NCBI GenBank assembly: GCA_001939145.1
Contig: LSRX01000056.1
Location: 954,232 to 1,018,231, forward strand
Direction: 5' to 3'
Source: Symbiodinium microadriaticum
Lineage: Eukaryota > Sar > Dinophyceae > Suessiales > Symbiodiniaceae
DNA length: 64,000 nucleotides
Both the position numbers and the translations under genes were made by a program. How positions within the stretch are numbered: the first letter of the stretch is position 1; every line of letters begins with the position of its first letter. Of the stretch, positions 33,688-45,000 are shown piece by piece. The notes beneath the pieces are model-generated. The model saw only the letters and a list, made by a program, of their open reading frames with translations. It did no database searches and was not told the DNA's origin.

Positions 33688-33864
33688 GGTTTAGGGTTTA
33701 GGAACCCCCCCCCCCTTTTTCTGAAGCTGAGAGGTTCTATCAGCTTTCAGTCGATACCGGCCCCGGACAACTGCCGAACGGCCAAGCACTCAGAAAAAAG
33801 GACCCTAAACCCTACACCCTCCCGAAACCCTTTATACCCTGAGCCCTGCCCTAAAGAGCCCGAG

Positions 33865-33900
33865 GGTTTCGGCCCTTCGGGGGATCTCCGGCAGCAAGAG
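33865..33900 (+). CDS. candidate micro-exon
   Basis: Twelve codons, GFGPSGDLRQQE, between GCCCGAG|G and a GT donor (gttcag), phase 0. C-rich repeats (33803-33855) and G-rich repeats (33905 on) bracket it closely. Confidence 0.58.
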
Positions 33901-34155
33901 GTTCAGGGCTTAGGGGTTGTAGGGTTTTGGGTTTTATCAGGGTTTAGGGATTAGGGTTCAGGGTTTCGGGGTTATAGGGTTTCGGGGTTTATCAGTAGTT
34001 TAGGGATTAGGGTTCAGGGCAAACCCTAAACAGTGAGGCTTGTTGGAGCCACCGAAAGTTGGCTTCTGCGGATTGAGGCTTTCGGGCACAGCTGCATGGA
34101 GCGCTAAGAGCTTACATCACCACCGTCCCATGTAGCAGCCCCTGAAAAAAAAGAG

Positions 34156-34230
34156 GCCGAACACGCCCCCACAGCCTTTGTATGCACAAAGTGCCTGGGC
34201 ACGCGCCGCTCCGAAGAGCGGCTGCTAAAC
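34156..34230 (+). CDS. candidate exon with CxxC
   Basis: AAAAGAG|G opens 25 codons including AFVCTKCLGTRRSEERLLN, with a GA donor (gaaccc). Skipping it gives a TGA at 34237-34239. The VCTKC pair could be half of a zinc-binding site, but no partner pair is visible in the exon. Confidence 0.52.
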
Positions 34231-34343
34231 GAACCCTGAACCCAACATCTTTAAAAACCCTTAAGGCCCTTAAGACCTAACATGCTCAACTCCCCCAGAA
34301 CTTAACGCCTAAAAGGTTCACCTGCCCCCAAAGGAAGCAAAGC

Positions 34344-34415
34344 CTTCAAAACGCAGAGGTCGCAGGGCTCCGCGCGGAAATCGGCGACGGCCTTGGCTTC
34401 GGCGGGGCGCAGGTC
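34344..34415 (-). CDS. candidate exon, strand uncertain
   Basis: On the minus strand, acceptor GCCGAG|G and GC donor (gctttg) frame 24 codons, DLRPAEAKAVADFRAEPCDL then CVLK, with very GC-rich third positions. The plus strand also offers an AG|G...GT exon (34366-34412, GSARKSATALASAGR). The minus reading is more protein-like. Confidence 0.45.
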
Positions 34416-34873
34416 CTCGGCTATTGTGTTTTCCTAATTTAATAATATTATAGATTGTGTGATTTCTAGTATTGACTTGATATTGTAGAAGTTATATATT
34501 TGTTTAGGGTGGTTTATGGTTAAGTTTTCTTATATTAGGGTTGTTTCTGTTAGACTTATGTGTAAACCATGGCATGTGATCACTTTTTACTGAATCATCT
34601 GCCAGATGTGTATCCAGGTTGTTTTGCTGTTGCTATGAAATTCTTGAATTGGGGTCGCTGTCACCGTCGGGGTTTGCTGATTTCCTTTTTTGTCAGGGAA
34701 CTAGCCACCCTGAAGGAGGTTTAGGCTTTAGGGTTTAGGGTTAGAGTTTAGGCTTTAGGGGTTTCGGGTTGAGGGTTTAGGGTTAAAGGCCTTCCTTAGG
34801 TTCAAAGGCCCAGAACCCTAAACCCCAGCCTGGCGTCAGTATAGTGGGAGCCAAGCTCCACACCCTAAGGCAG

Positions 34874-34939
34874 GAACCCTTGTTTCGCAACCAGGGAGCC
34901 TACGCCGGGGCAGACACAGAAGAGTCACCCCAACCATAA
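34874..34939 (+). CDS. candidate exon, possibly terminal
   Basis: AAGGCAG|G opens EPLFRNQGAYAGADTEESPQ, one more codon, then TAA at 34937-34939. A GC donor (gccggg, shared with ACS introns) after AY at 34904 is an alternative end, so it may be internal. Confidence 0.55.
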   Translation, partial: EPLFRNQGAYAGADTEESPQP

Positions 34940-35059
34940 ACAAAACACCCTAATCCCTAAACTCCAAACTCTACGCCCTGGCCCTATTAGAACCCCAACG
35001 TAGTAGGATTCCTATTAAGGACCCGAATAAAGACCCTGGGTTCCTGAATCAGGTGCCTG

Positions 35060-35285
35060 TTTTGCCCTAAACCCTAGACCCCTAAACCCTAAACGCCTAA
35101 ACCCCTAAACCCCTATAGGCCCTAAACCCCAGACCCCTATAGGCCCGACACCCTAAACCCCTAAACCCTAAACCCCTAGATCCCTAAAGCCCGAAACCCT
35201 CAACCGTATAGGCCCTAAAGCCCTGCTATATATATATATATATATATAATATGTATATGTATATATATATATATATATATATTAT
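35060..35285. repeat. C-rich telomere-like block and AT microsatellite
   Basis: CCCTAAACCC variants at 35060-35222 run into a 60-bp (AT)n tract at 35226-35285. No gene seen inside. Confidence 0.8.
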
Positions 35286-35329
35286 AACATATCATGACCA
35301 AACACCCGAAAGCCTTCAGATCGCGCCAG

Positions 35330-35371
35330 GTCCAGCAGCCCTTCGGATGCACCCGGAAAGTCACCGACATG
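35330..35371 (+). CDS. candidate exon
   Basis: GCGCCAG|G opens VQQPFGCTRKVTDM to a GC donor (gcgttt). If unspliced, AFRSLS and a TAG at 35390-35392 follow. It sits between a C-rich block (35065-35225) and a G-rich block (35402-35575). Confidence 0.56.
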
Positions 35372-35394
35372 GCGTTTCGAAGCCTTTCTTAGGC

Positions 35395-35577
35395 TGAGGA
35401 CTTTAGGGTTTTGGGGGGTTTAGGGCTTTAGGGTTTTAGGGCTTTAGGGGTTTAGAGTTTTAGGGTTTAGGGTTTAGGGGTTTAGGGGTTTAGGGGTTTA
35501 GAGGTTTAGGGTTTAGGGCTTTAGGGGTTTAGGGTTCAGGGGTGTAGGGGTTCAGGGGTTTAGGGTTTTAGGGGTTC
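35395..35577. repeat. G-rich telomere-like block
   Basis: TTTAGGG and TTTAGGGG variants for about 180 bp, downstream of the exon candidate at 35330. The 1.1 kb beyond it (35578-36240) contains no convincing exon. Confidence 0.8.
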
Positions 35578-36244
35578 CCCTGAGTGAAAGGGAGGGCCTT
35601 GTTAGGGCTATTGCCGCCAACAGTTCCAGGGCTTGTCGGAGTTTTACATCGAGCTTAGCGTGTAATCGCGCCGAGTGTCGGGCTACTGGATCGCATGGCT
35701 TTGGGTATTCGTTTCCTATGCTTTACGTGATTCGCTACTTGCTGCTTAGGCAAGGGGAGGTCTTGGGTGAATGTGAGCTTCCAGAGAAGCCTGAATACAT
35801 AGCAATCCTCTTCTCAGGGGTTCCTGATTCCGGTTGCACTGCAATACACCGCAGCAAGGCGCTATTCCAATGGTCAAGGCCCCCTTTATCATGGGTATGA
35901 CACCTCGTGCTTGGAGTTGCCTTGTGGTTTAGAGTTTAGGCCACAGTTGTATGGTTGAAAAGTCTAGGACTCAAGATGCAGGAGAGGATTTGTCGCAGTT
36001 CAGGGCTTCTTGACTTCTTGCAAGCAACCTTCCGCTGGTTTGAGCTTTGTCAATGATAAACCCTAAAGTTGTGGGTTGGGGCGAGGGAGGCATTGCTCAG
36101 GATCTGTACTTGGAGAGAGGAATCCTAGGCGTCATATCACCACACAGCAACCCTGCGAGCTGCTGTTAACCCGTTTTTGTATGGTTTGCGACTTAGGGCT
36201 TAGGGTTTAGGGATAAAGCCCATGAGCAAACGTTCAAAACGCCA

Positions 36245-36692
36245 TGGAACCCGACCTAGACCCTAAACTCCTCACCGTAAACCCTCAAACCCTCTAAGCC
36301 TTAAGCCCTAAACCCCTAATCCCTAAACCCTCTAAGCCCTAAAGCCCTAAACCCCTAACCCCTAAACCTTCTAAGCCCTAAACTCCTAAACTCCTAACCC
36401 TGAACCCTGAACTCCTCACCCTCAACCTAAACTCTAAACTCCTCAAAGCCTTAAGCCCGAAACCCCTAATCCCTAAACCCTCTAAGCCCTAAACTCCTAA
36501 ACCCCTAATCCCTAAACCCTCCAAGCCCTAAGCCCTAAACTCGTAGTCCCTAAACCCTCTATGCCCTAAGCCTTAAGCCCTAAACTCCTAATCCTAAAAA
36601 GTCTAAGCCCTAAACTCCCAAACTCCTAAACCCTAAACCCTAAACCCTAAACCTAAACCCTAAACCCTAAAGCCCTAAACTCCTAACCCTAA
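36245..36692. repeat. longest C-rich telomere-like block
   Basis: About 450 bp of CCCTAAA, CTCCTAAAC and CTAAGCC variants ending 27 nt before the acceptor of the exon at 36719. Confidence 0.82.
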
Positions 36693-36718
36693 AGAGTCTG
36701 TTAATTCTTGCAACTCAG

Positions 36719-36760
36719 GGATGCCCTGGCCGAGCAGCTGGAGGCCTCGGCGAAGAGGAC
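36719..36760 (+). CDS. candidate exon, helical
   Basis: AACTCAG|G opens DALAEQLEASAKR to a GC donor (gcgttg), leaving two bases that join in phase to the exon at 37242. It follows the longest C-rich telomere-like block of the window (36245-36690) and is followed by G-rich repeats (36797 on). Confidence 0.6.
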
Positions 36761-37241
36761 GCGTTGGGCCTTCGTCTTCTTAGGGGCGTTTCAGGCGTTA
36801 GGGTTTAGGGTTTAGGGGTTTAGGGGTTTAGGGTTTAGGGGTTTAGGGGTGCAGGAGTTTAGGGTTGAGGGTTGTGTGTTTGGGGATCTATGGCGTATGG
36901 CAAAGGATACTTGCAGTATGGGGCTCGAGATTTCTTGCACTTGCCCGGCATTTCCTTACCACTTCCGCACGATCGGACAGTTTTGGATTGCGACGTACTG
37001 AAACCAACAACCTGGCCCGACAGCCTGCAATCTTCATGGCCTTGACCTCCATACATAGTATCAGGCAATACAACCCACCCTGTTATTGGAACTACTTTAG
37101 GCCCTGCCATAAGCCCTCCTACCTGGTTACCTCGCGCCCTGCTTACCGAAGCTACCCTAAGCCCAAGCCGCCAAAGCCCCCCAACCCTGTAAACCCTAAG
37201 CCCCATTTCCCTCAAACTCCAAGCCTCTTCCTCAGTGAGAG

Positions 37242-37285
37242 GATCATCGTCCTTGCCGAGAAAGGAAGGGACCTGAGAGATGCTT
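37242..37285 (+). CDS. candidate exon, helical
   Basis: CAGTGAGAG|G opens IIVLAEKGRDLRDA to a GT donor (gtgggg). In phase with the exon ending at 36760, giving AKRTIIVLAEKGRDLRDA across the junction. C-rich repeats precede it and G-rich repeats follow. Confidence 0.56.
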
Positions 37286-37701
37286 GTGGGGCTTTTTTTT
37301 CCCCCTTAACCATAGGGAGGGTCTCAGTGGGCTCTCTACTATACGGTTCAACAGAGTCCACAAGGATCCACATATATCGGTTTTAGGATTTTGTTTAAAG
37401 GGGTTCGGGGTTTAGGGGTTCAGGGTTTTCTACCCCTCCACTGCTTGGGTAGCTCCACGATCGCATATTCCGCAACCCTCCTTGACCTAGTCAACCCCCT
37501 GAGTCGACTGAGGGCCCCTACGCTGGGGCGCTGAACAGCAAACCCCCCCAACCCCTAAGCCTGTGAACCCCTTTAAACAAAATCCTAAAACCCCCTAAAC
37601 CCCTAATTAAGCCTTGAACCCTTGAGAAAGACCCTCCCAACTCCCCGACACCCCTGGGTCGAGAGTTGAGGTTGAGATTTGTGGGTTCCGGGCGGGAGGT
37701 G

Positions 37702-37908
37702 CGGCTGAAAATTCGCGGCCGTAGGGCTTTGCAATCGAGTTCAATAGTGCTCAGAGCCTCCCCGGTGACTCCTCCAGAATCCCCAGATGAAGATAGCACA
37801 GTTTACCCCAACACCCTGTTGAAACTAGGTGGCACTTTGGGAAGATTTACAAATTTTCCTCATGGTTTGAAATTTCCTTGTGGTTCCTACAGATGTACCT
37901 ATTCATAA
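37702..37908 (+). CDS. candidate exon or terminal exon
   Basis: GGCGGGAG|G opens VRLKIRGRRALQSSSIVLRA and stays open through SPVTPPESPDEDSTVYPN to a TAA at 37906-37908. The later part is AT-richer and may be non-coding. Another phase at the same acceptor gives AAENS and a GC donor. Confidence 0.4.
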   Translation, partial: RLKIRGRRALQSSSIVLRASPVTPPESPDEDSTVYPNTLLKLGGTLGRFTNFPHGLKFPCGSYRCTYS

Positions 37909-38032
37909 ATACTTCTAAAGGCCCCAAAACGACAGCCCAGTGAAATCATGTAGGCAATCGTGCTCTATTGTCCGGCTATTGACCCTGAGCCCGAATGAGC
38001 CGATGTCCAGGGTTTAGGGGTTTAGGGTTTAG

Positions 38033-38153
38033 GGCTTCGGGGACATTGCACACATTGCACTGTGCGCCGAGATGGCCTTCCGCTGACTGAGTCCACACCT
38101 CTGCCTGTGGCCCCCAAGAAAGTGCCGGCTCCTCAGGCCCCCACTGCCCTGAG
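38033..38153 (+). CDS. candidate exon with CxxC and Pro/Ala/Lys linker
   Basis: The acceptor is the TTTAG|GG of a telomere-like repeat. A 39-codon frame begins LRGHCTHCTVRRDGLPLTES and ends KKVPAPQAPTALR at a GC donor (gctgtg). A second frame (GFGDIAHIALCAEMAFR) is open only over the first half. Confidence 0.55.
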
Positions 38154-38591
38154 GCTGTGTTTCTGGGTTCTTGGTTTAGGGTTTAGGGTTTCTTGATTTA
38201 GGGTTTAGGGTTTAGGATTTGATACCATGATAAGGCAGCCGATTTGAACGATAGATCCTTAATTCTGGTAGCTTAAAGCAGGCTCCTGAAGCAAGAGCCC
38301 AGCTTGGGGCTCGGGGCTTGTAGACTTATGGGTTCTTGGGTTCAGAAAGCCATGAAGTTTTTGCGGTTCAGGGTTCATGGTTGGGCTGCGAGGGTAGCGG
38401 GGGTGGGAGGGCTGCAGTGGTGGGTTTCGCCTTACCGTTGCCGCGAAATTTCGCCTGTCATCACCACTGTCATGGCTACCTAATTAGGATGACCATGACG
38501 ATGATATTCATGATATCCACAGTATGCTGACGATAATATGCCTGCATCGCAATGAAGTCGAATCCCAAATCAAATCCCACGTTGCCCCCCC

Positions 38592-38953
38592 NNNNNNNNN
38601 NNNNNNNNNNNNNNNNNNNNNNNNNNNNNNNNNNNNNNNNNNNNNNNNNNNNNNNNNNNNNNNNNNNNNNNNNNNNNNNNNNNNNNNNNNNNNNNNNNNN
38701 NNNNNNNNNNNNNNNNNNNNNNNNNNNNNNNNNNNNNNNNNNNNNNNNNNNNNNNNNNNNNNNNNNNNNNNNNNNNNNNNNNNNNNNNNNNNNNNNNNNN
38801 NNNNNNNNNNNNNNNNNNNNNNNNNNNNNNNNNNNNNNNNNNNNNNNNNNNNNNNNNNNNNNNNNNNNNNNNNNNNNNNNNNNNNNNNNNNNNNNNNNNN
38901 NNNNNNNNNNNNNNNNNNNNNNNNNNNNNNNNNNNNNNNNNNNNNNNNNNNNN
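38592..38953. other. assembly gap (362 N)
   Basis: Run of N between a C-run and a G-run, about 140 bp before the ACS start codon. It could hide ACS 5' sequence or the end of the preceding gene. Confidence 0.99.
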
Positions 38954-39067
38954 GGGGGGTGGTTGTTGGGGTTTGGGGGTCCTTGAGTTCCCATGTTATC
39001 GCCACTAACGCTTTGACACAGGAGTTGCATCCCAGATTGCGGAGCCATTTTTGTTTAAGCCCTGAGC

Positions 39068-39094
39068 GCGGCGGTTTTTAAGGCAAGTCTCCTC
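39068..39094 (+). promoter_or_regulatory. possible spliced-leader acceptor and short 5'UTR of ACS
   Basis: A T-run followed by AAG|GC at 39075-39084 lies 12 nt before the ACS start codon. Dinoflagellate mRNAs receive a trans-spliced leader at an AG acceptor, and this site also fits the AG|G preference of the gene's introns. The frame upstream of the ATG has a stop at 39056-39058. An alternative acceptor (ACACAG|GAG) sits at 39016-39021. No promoter motif is recognisable. This is inference from position only. Confidence 0.35.
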
Positions 39095-42000
39095 ATGGGA
39101 GACTTCAACCAAGCCATCGATGTGTCTGAGACATATCCGCCCCCGCCCGAGTTGTGTGCGAAGGCGCATGTGAAGTCGATGGAGGAGTACCAAGCAATGT
39201 ACAAAGCCAGTTTAGAAGCCAGGTGGCAATTTAATTTGGGAAATCGAGTAATTTCTTCTCTGGCCTTCTAGAAGTAGCCGCAAGTAGCCAGTGCAAAAGG
39301 ATTTGGGAGTGCCCTTAAAGTGCAACTCAGGAAGACCCCGAGAAGTTCTGGGGGGATATGGCCCGGCAATTCTTCTGGAAGAAGCCATTCGAAAAAGTGG
39401 GTCCAGTGTACAACTTTGATCGCACCAAGGGGGACGTGTCCATCAGATGGTTTGAGGGAGGCACCACAAATATCAGCTATAACTGCCTGGACAGAAACGT
39501 TGAGCAGGGGTGCGGATCGAAGACCGCCATCTACTACGAGTGCAACGATTTGGAGGATGCTCATGCAGCCTACTCCTACTCGGACGTGTTGAAGATGGTC
39601 TGCAAGCTCGCAAACGCCCTGAAATCCGAAGGTGTCCAGAAAGGAGATAGGGTATCGGTCTACCTACCGATGATCGTCGAGCTTCCCGCCTCTATGCTCG
39701 CCTGTGCCCGGATCGGGGCTGTTCACTCCGTGGCTAGGACTCAGAGTAGGCCCTTGTTCCCTTTTTTAGGGTTCAGGTTCCCTTATAAAGTCCTTTAAAC
39801 CAAAAAGGGCACCCTTTTTATTCCTAGGTTTCTCTTGGGTCTAGGTGGTCTTCGGTGGCTTCTCCGCCGAGTCCCTGGCGGGACGGCTAGTGGATGCACA
39901 GTCGAGCGTGGTGATCACCGCCGATGGCGTCATGCGGGGGGCCAAGCCCGTGCAGCTAAAGGCCATCACGGACAAGGCCTGTGAGATCACCGCCAAGGAA
40001 GGCTTCAATGTGAAGCGGGTGGTCTGTGTTGCACGCCTCAAAGACACCCCAAGAGCATCGCAGGCACAGCACGGTTGGGTCGAAGGCCGGGATGTTTGGT
40101 ACTCGGACTTTGTCAAAACACAGCCGGAGGAGTGTGAGTGCGAATGGATGGACAGTGAGGCACCCCTCTTCATGCTCTACACTTCGGGCAGTACTGGAAA
40201 GCCCAAGGGCGTCCTCCACACCACAGGGGGCTACATGCTCGGATCTTTTGCGACGACCAAGTGCCTTAGCCCTAGCATGGAGCGTTCAGCAAGATTCGAT
40301 GTCTCCCGCCGGTAGGGGTTCTGGGCTTAGGGTTCTAGACTGAGCTGCCAAGCGAACCCTTGCGCAAAGGTATACTTTCGACTACCACCCGGAGGATGTG
40401 TACTTCTGCACCGCCGATTGTGGCTGGATCACAGGACACTCCTACGTGACCTACGGCCCCATGCTGAACACCGCCACGCAGGCAACAGGTGCTAGTTCGG
40501 TTTAGAGCTCAGGTTTTCGGATGCCCACAGGACACAAATTGGCCCCGAATCTGAAGAGCAAACCAGAAGAAGCCCTAAGGCCCCCAAACCCTAAACCCGA
40601 ATCCCCAAGCCCCCAAACCCTAAACCCCTAGACCTCTAAACACCCAAACCCCAAACCTTGAAAAATCTCCTCCGCCCTCCAGCCTGGAAGCTCCAAGCCC
40701 GATAAGAACTTCAGGGTTTAGGAGTTTAGGGTTTAGGGTCTATAAACCCTCAACCCCAAGACACTAGAAACTTGTAAGCTTACCGATGCTTTGGAGAGGG
40801 TTTAGGGTTTTGCGGAAGAAAGGGGGGAGTCCGTTCTCCAAATTGGGGTCCCTTTTCTTGTGGCTCCCCCAAAAAGATACGGCACCCTTATAAAAAGGAC
40901 CCTAAAAGGGACCCTAATTTATATAAGGGTTTAGGGTGTAAAGGTTTATGGTTCAAGGTTTTGGTGTTTAGGGTTTATAAGACTCACGGTTTAGGGTGTT
41001 GGGGTTAGCCTTGTTCAGCTCTCCTGTCCAGTGTTCACCCATTGTCCGCCCCTTCTTCAGGTCGTCTTCGAAGGTGTCCCCACGCATCCGGAGGTGGACC
41101 GCTTTTGGAAGGTCTGCGAGAAATACAAGGCCTGTCTCAGACAGCTTCGGGAATTAGCTTCTGCTTTCCTATTTTCCTGAAGCCCAAATTCTGCCCCTAA
41201 AAAGCCATGGACACCAGAGCCCTATAGGTCTGTGTTTCCGAGCGCTCAAAGCCTCAAAGTGTCCCAAGTCTCCCGAAAACTTGAAAGCCGGAGGTCAGCA
41301 TCTTCTACACGGCCCCTACCGCCATCCGGGCGTTGATGAAATCTGGGGACACGCCGGTTACTCGCAACGACCTCAGCAGCCTCCGGCTGCTGGGATCCGT
41401 CGGTGAGCCGATCAACCCAGAGGCGAGCAACATGCAGCAGAAGAGGACGTCAATTAGGGTTTAGGGTTTAGGGTTTTAGGGTTTAGGGTTTAGGGTTGTC
41501 GATGACGAAGACGATGATAGCCACTATCGCCATCGTGATGCTGCTGATCATGTTGCCCACGAAGATGATGATCAACTGCTGTAAAGATGATGATCATGCA
41601 ATGACCCCACGACCAATTGAGTTTCATGATCACAGTGACGGTCAGCAATGCCGGGGTAATATTGGATTGCGACTGTGGCAGATGCACCGAGAGACCTAGA
41701 GGTTGATCAGGTAAGGCAGAAGGTTTGCATGCAAGCAAGGGAGTGAGTCAGTAAGCAAGCATGTAGGCAAGCAGGTGCAATCGGGTATGCCTACCTGCAC
41801 TGTGTGTGCTACATTGACATGTGAGTGTTTAGTTTGTGCTCATGACATATGCAAAATACCTGCAGGCACATACATGTCTACACAGGCAAACACTCACATG
41901 TTGTTTGTGTGTAGTAGCAAATGCAGGTGTGCGAATGTGTGTACATCTGTCTGTGCAACCTGCCATAGCAACTCATGCACATACCAGCCACACGATTTCA

Positions 42001-45000
42001 ACTTGGGAAGCTCCGAATTAGCCGGCTAGTTTCATGTGTACACCAAGAGTCCGATTCACTTCGGAATTGGACCATGCGTCAAGGATCCCGTGTGTGGACG
42101 CACAGACGCACAGATGCTGCAGCTGCATACTTGCGCATGGGTTTGAGCAGGATCATCCTCGTGCACATACCTGCGCATGATGAGGTGAAAATGCAAAAAA
42201 ACACATACGAACTGTGTATGTGCACTGTGAATGCATGTTTAAGTGTGCATGTATGCAGGTATGTTTGTATGTAAGCATGCATGCATGATGCATGGATGCA
42301 GAATGATGAGTGACAATGATTGAAAGCATGAATGAAAGAAACTCAGAAATTACTCACCCAATCAGTCATTAATTAATGTGATTGAATTACTGCATCAATA
42401 TTTAATGAATTGATCATTTAATGACTGATTGAGTGAGTGATTTCTGCGTGAAGACTGACTGACTGACTGACTGAATGAATGACTAAGTGAATGAACGAAT
42501 TAACGCAATGAGTGACTGATTGAATCTTAAATGAATGCATGAATGAGTGAGTGAGTGAGTGAGTGAATGGAATGGAATGGAATGGAATGGAATGGAATGG
42601 AATGGAATGAAATGGAATGAAATAGAGGAAAAGAAGGAAATGAAGCAAATGAAGGAATGAAACAAATGAGATTAAATGAAAGGAGAAGAAAAGAAATGAA
42701 ATGAAATGAAAAACGTAATGAATGGAATGAGTGATATGAACGAATAATTGAATGAGCTATGAATGAAATGAAAGAATGAACGAATTGAGCGGATGAATGA
42801 ATGAACTAATGAACGAAGGAATGAATGAGTTGAGCGGGATGTGAAGGAAGGAAGGAAGGAAATACATAATTATGGATAATTGCACGAATGGACGACAGGA
42901 CCAATGAACGGATGACTGGATGAATGGATGCATGCATGAGTTAATGACTGAATGAGTGAGTGAATGAATGAATGAATCAGTGGATGGATGGATGGATGGA
43001 TGGATGGATGGACGGATGGATGGATGAATGTATGAATGAAAGAAGGTGCGTCTACTCTGCATGCATGCATGCATGGATAGATGGATGGATGGATGGATGT
43101 ACATTTGTATGTGGGTGTATGGATGCATGGATGGATGAACGGACGCACGCATGCATGGGCACATGGATGGACGGACGGACGTGCGGAGGGATGGAAGGAT
43201 GGATGGATGGATAGTCGTCCTGTCTGCATACATGTGCGCACAGCCGGATGATTGATACGCGAACGCACGCACACACAGACAGACACAGACTCTGGCTTGT
43301 GTTGATGTGCAGGTACATGTGCATGCTTGTATGCTGGATATGTTACAGTATACGATACTATACTGTAATATTCGATCATATGCGGTAATATGCTATAATA
43401 TACACAAATCTACTATACCGTACTGTAGTATACTCTGAGAGCACTCCTGAAGAGATTGGCAGGCCTGGAGATGGTACCACCGAGTCGTAGGCGGCGGGCG
43501 CTGTGCCATCGCCGACACGCACCTTCTTCTCCCAGCGGTTTTTGCTTCTGTTTTTAAGGGTTTGTTGGGTTTAGGGCTGCTCAGGGTGCCTTCAACAGCT
43601 TGAAGGGTTCCTTTAAAGGGGAGCGAGACAAGTGATTATGGGGACGTTAAGGGGTGGTTTTGCTTTCCCTTTTGAATGTGCCTCTTCGGGTTCTTTTAAA
43701 AGGGGGTTCTCTAAAGGTACCGAAAAAAACCTTTAGGGGTTCTGTGGCTTGTTTAGGCTTTATTTAGAGTTCGGGCCTTAGAGGCCATTGATTTGACTCG
43801 CGTGCTGAGGTCTCGAGATCAGGTCTAGCGTGGCGGGTGGAAGACTCTAGGTTTTGTTTCGGGTTTAGGGGTTCAGGGGATTAGGGATCAGTCTCTGATC
43901 TTTAGTAGCGTACGATGCTTAGGTGCGAGATTCCAGGACATTGTTCTTCAAAACTGCGGGCATCCTAAACCCTAAACCGTAAACTGAGTCTGTTGCATTT
44001 CAATGGCCACGTCGATGGTCGTTGTGTTCCGCTGGAGGAATTCGGTGGGGCTTTGGCGAACATAGGTTCGACATTCGAAGGTTTGTGTTGTGCATGCAGT
44101 TTCTTGGATCACTGTAGTATGTTTAACATGCATAGATGTATATATCTGCATATGTATATATACGTATATGTGGCTATATATGGTTATATATGTTTATGTG
44201 CGTATATGTGTATATGTGTTCATATGCGTGTATGTATATATGTATGTTTGTATACATGCTTTTTATATGTATACATGTATATATGCATATGCTGCAGACT
44301 TCAGTTTGTAGCAGGATAGCGGTCTTTTTTTTTCTCCTGGAGTTGCTCATTGTCTTTTTCCCCTGGCGACGCAAGGTACTGGCAGACAGAGACAGGGAGC
44401 CACCTGATCACCCCCCTGGCGCGGAGTGCCGGGAGGGAGTAGGGGAGGAGAGGGCAAGAATCGACGTTAAGGGCTTGGGTTTAGGGTTTTGGGTTTAGGG
44501 TTGTGGGTTTAGGGTTTAGGGTTTAGGGTTTAGGGTTCAGGGTTTAGGGTTTAGGGTTTGGGTTTAGGGTTTAGGGTTCAGGGCGGNTCAGGGCTGTAAT
44601 CTGGGTTTTATAGTACCATACTTGAATACTTTTTTTTTGGACCTGTTCCTTAAAGGAACCACTATAAAATAAACGTCTATACTTGTGGGTTTAGGGTTTA
44701 GGGTTTAGGGTTTAGGGTTCAGGGTTTAGGGTTTAGGGTTTGGGTTTAGGGTTTAGGGTTCAGGGCGGGTGTCTCAGGAGGCCGAGCGTTGACGCGTTTC
44801 AGCCGCCAGGATTTTGAGGTCCCATTTCAAAGCCGCTTGAGGGTGAGGAGCCTTGAACAGATGGAGGTTCAGTGTTTAAGCCTCGACAAGGTTTGTCTCT
44901 TTCTGTTCAAGACAGTGCGCAAGGCAGTCGAAACTGCACACAACCCCAAGCCCCTGAACTCAGAAGTGCCCTGCACAGGAGTCTGAAGCCAATCTCTAAA

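Noticed and set aside
36865..37386. 173-codon plus frame and 118-codon minus frame
   Set aside because: The two overlap and neither has consistent composition. The plus frame runs through CCCTAA-type repeats (KPKPPKPPNPVNPKP) and overlaps the better-supported exon at 37242-37285 in another phase.
42565..42610. GGAAT array resembling primate satellite III
   Set aside because: A short pentamer run within a mixed tetranucleotide tract; coincidence of a simple motif.
42757..43379. Long minus-strand frames rich in Ile-His-Pro-Ser
   Set aside because: They are translations of ATGG/ATGA tetranucleotide repeats inside ACS intron 6.
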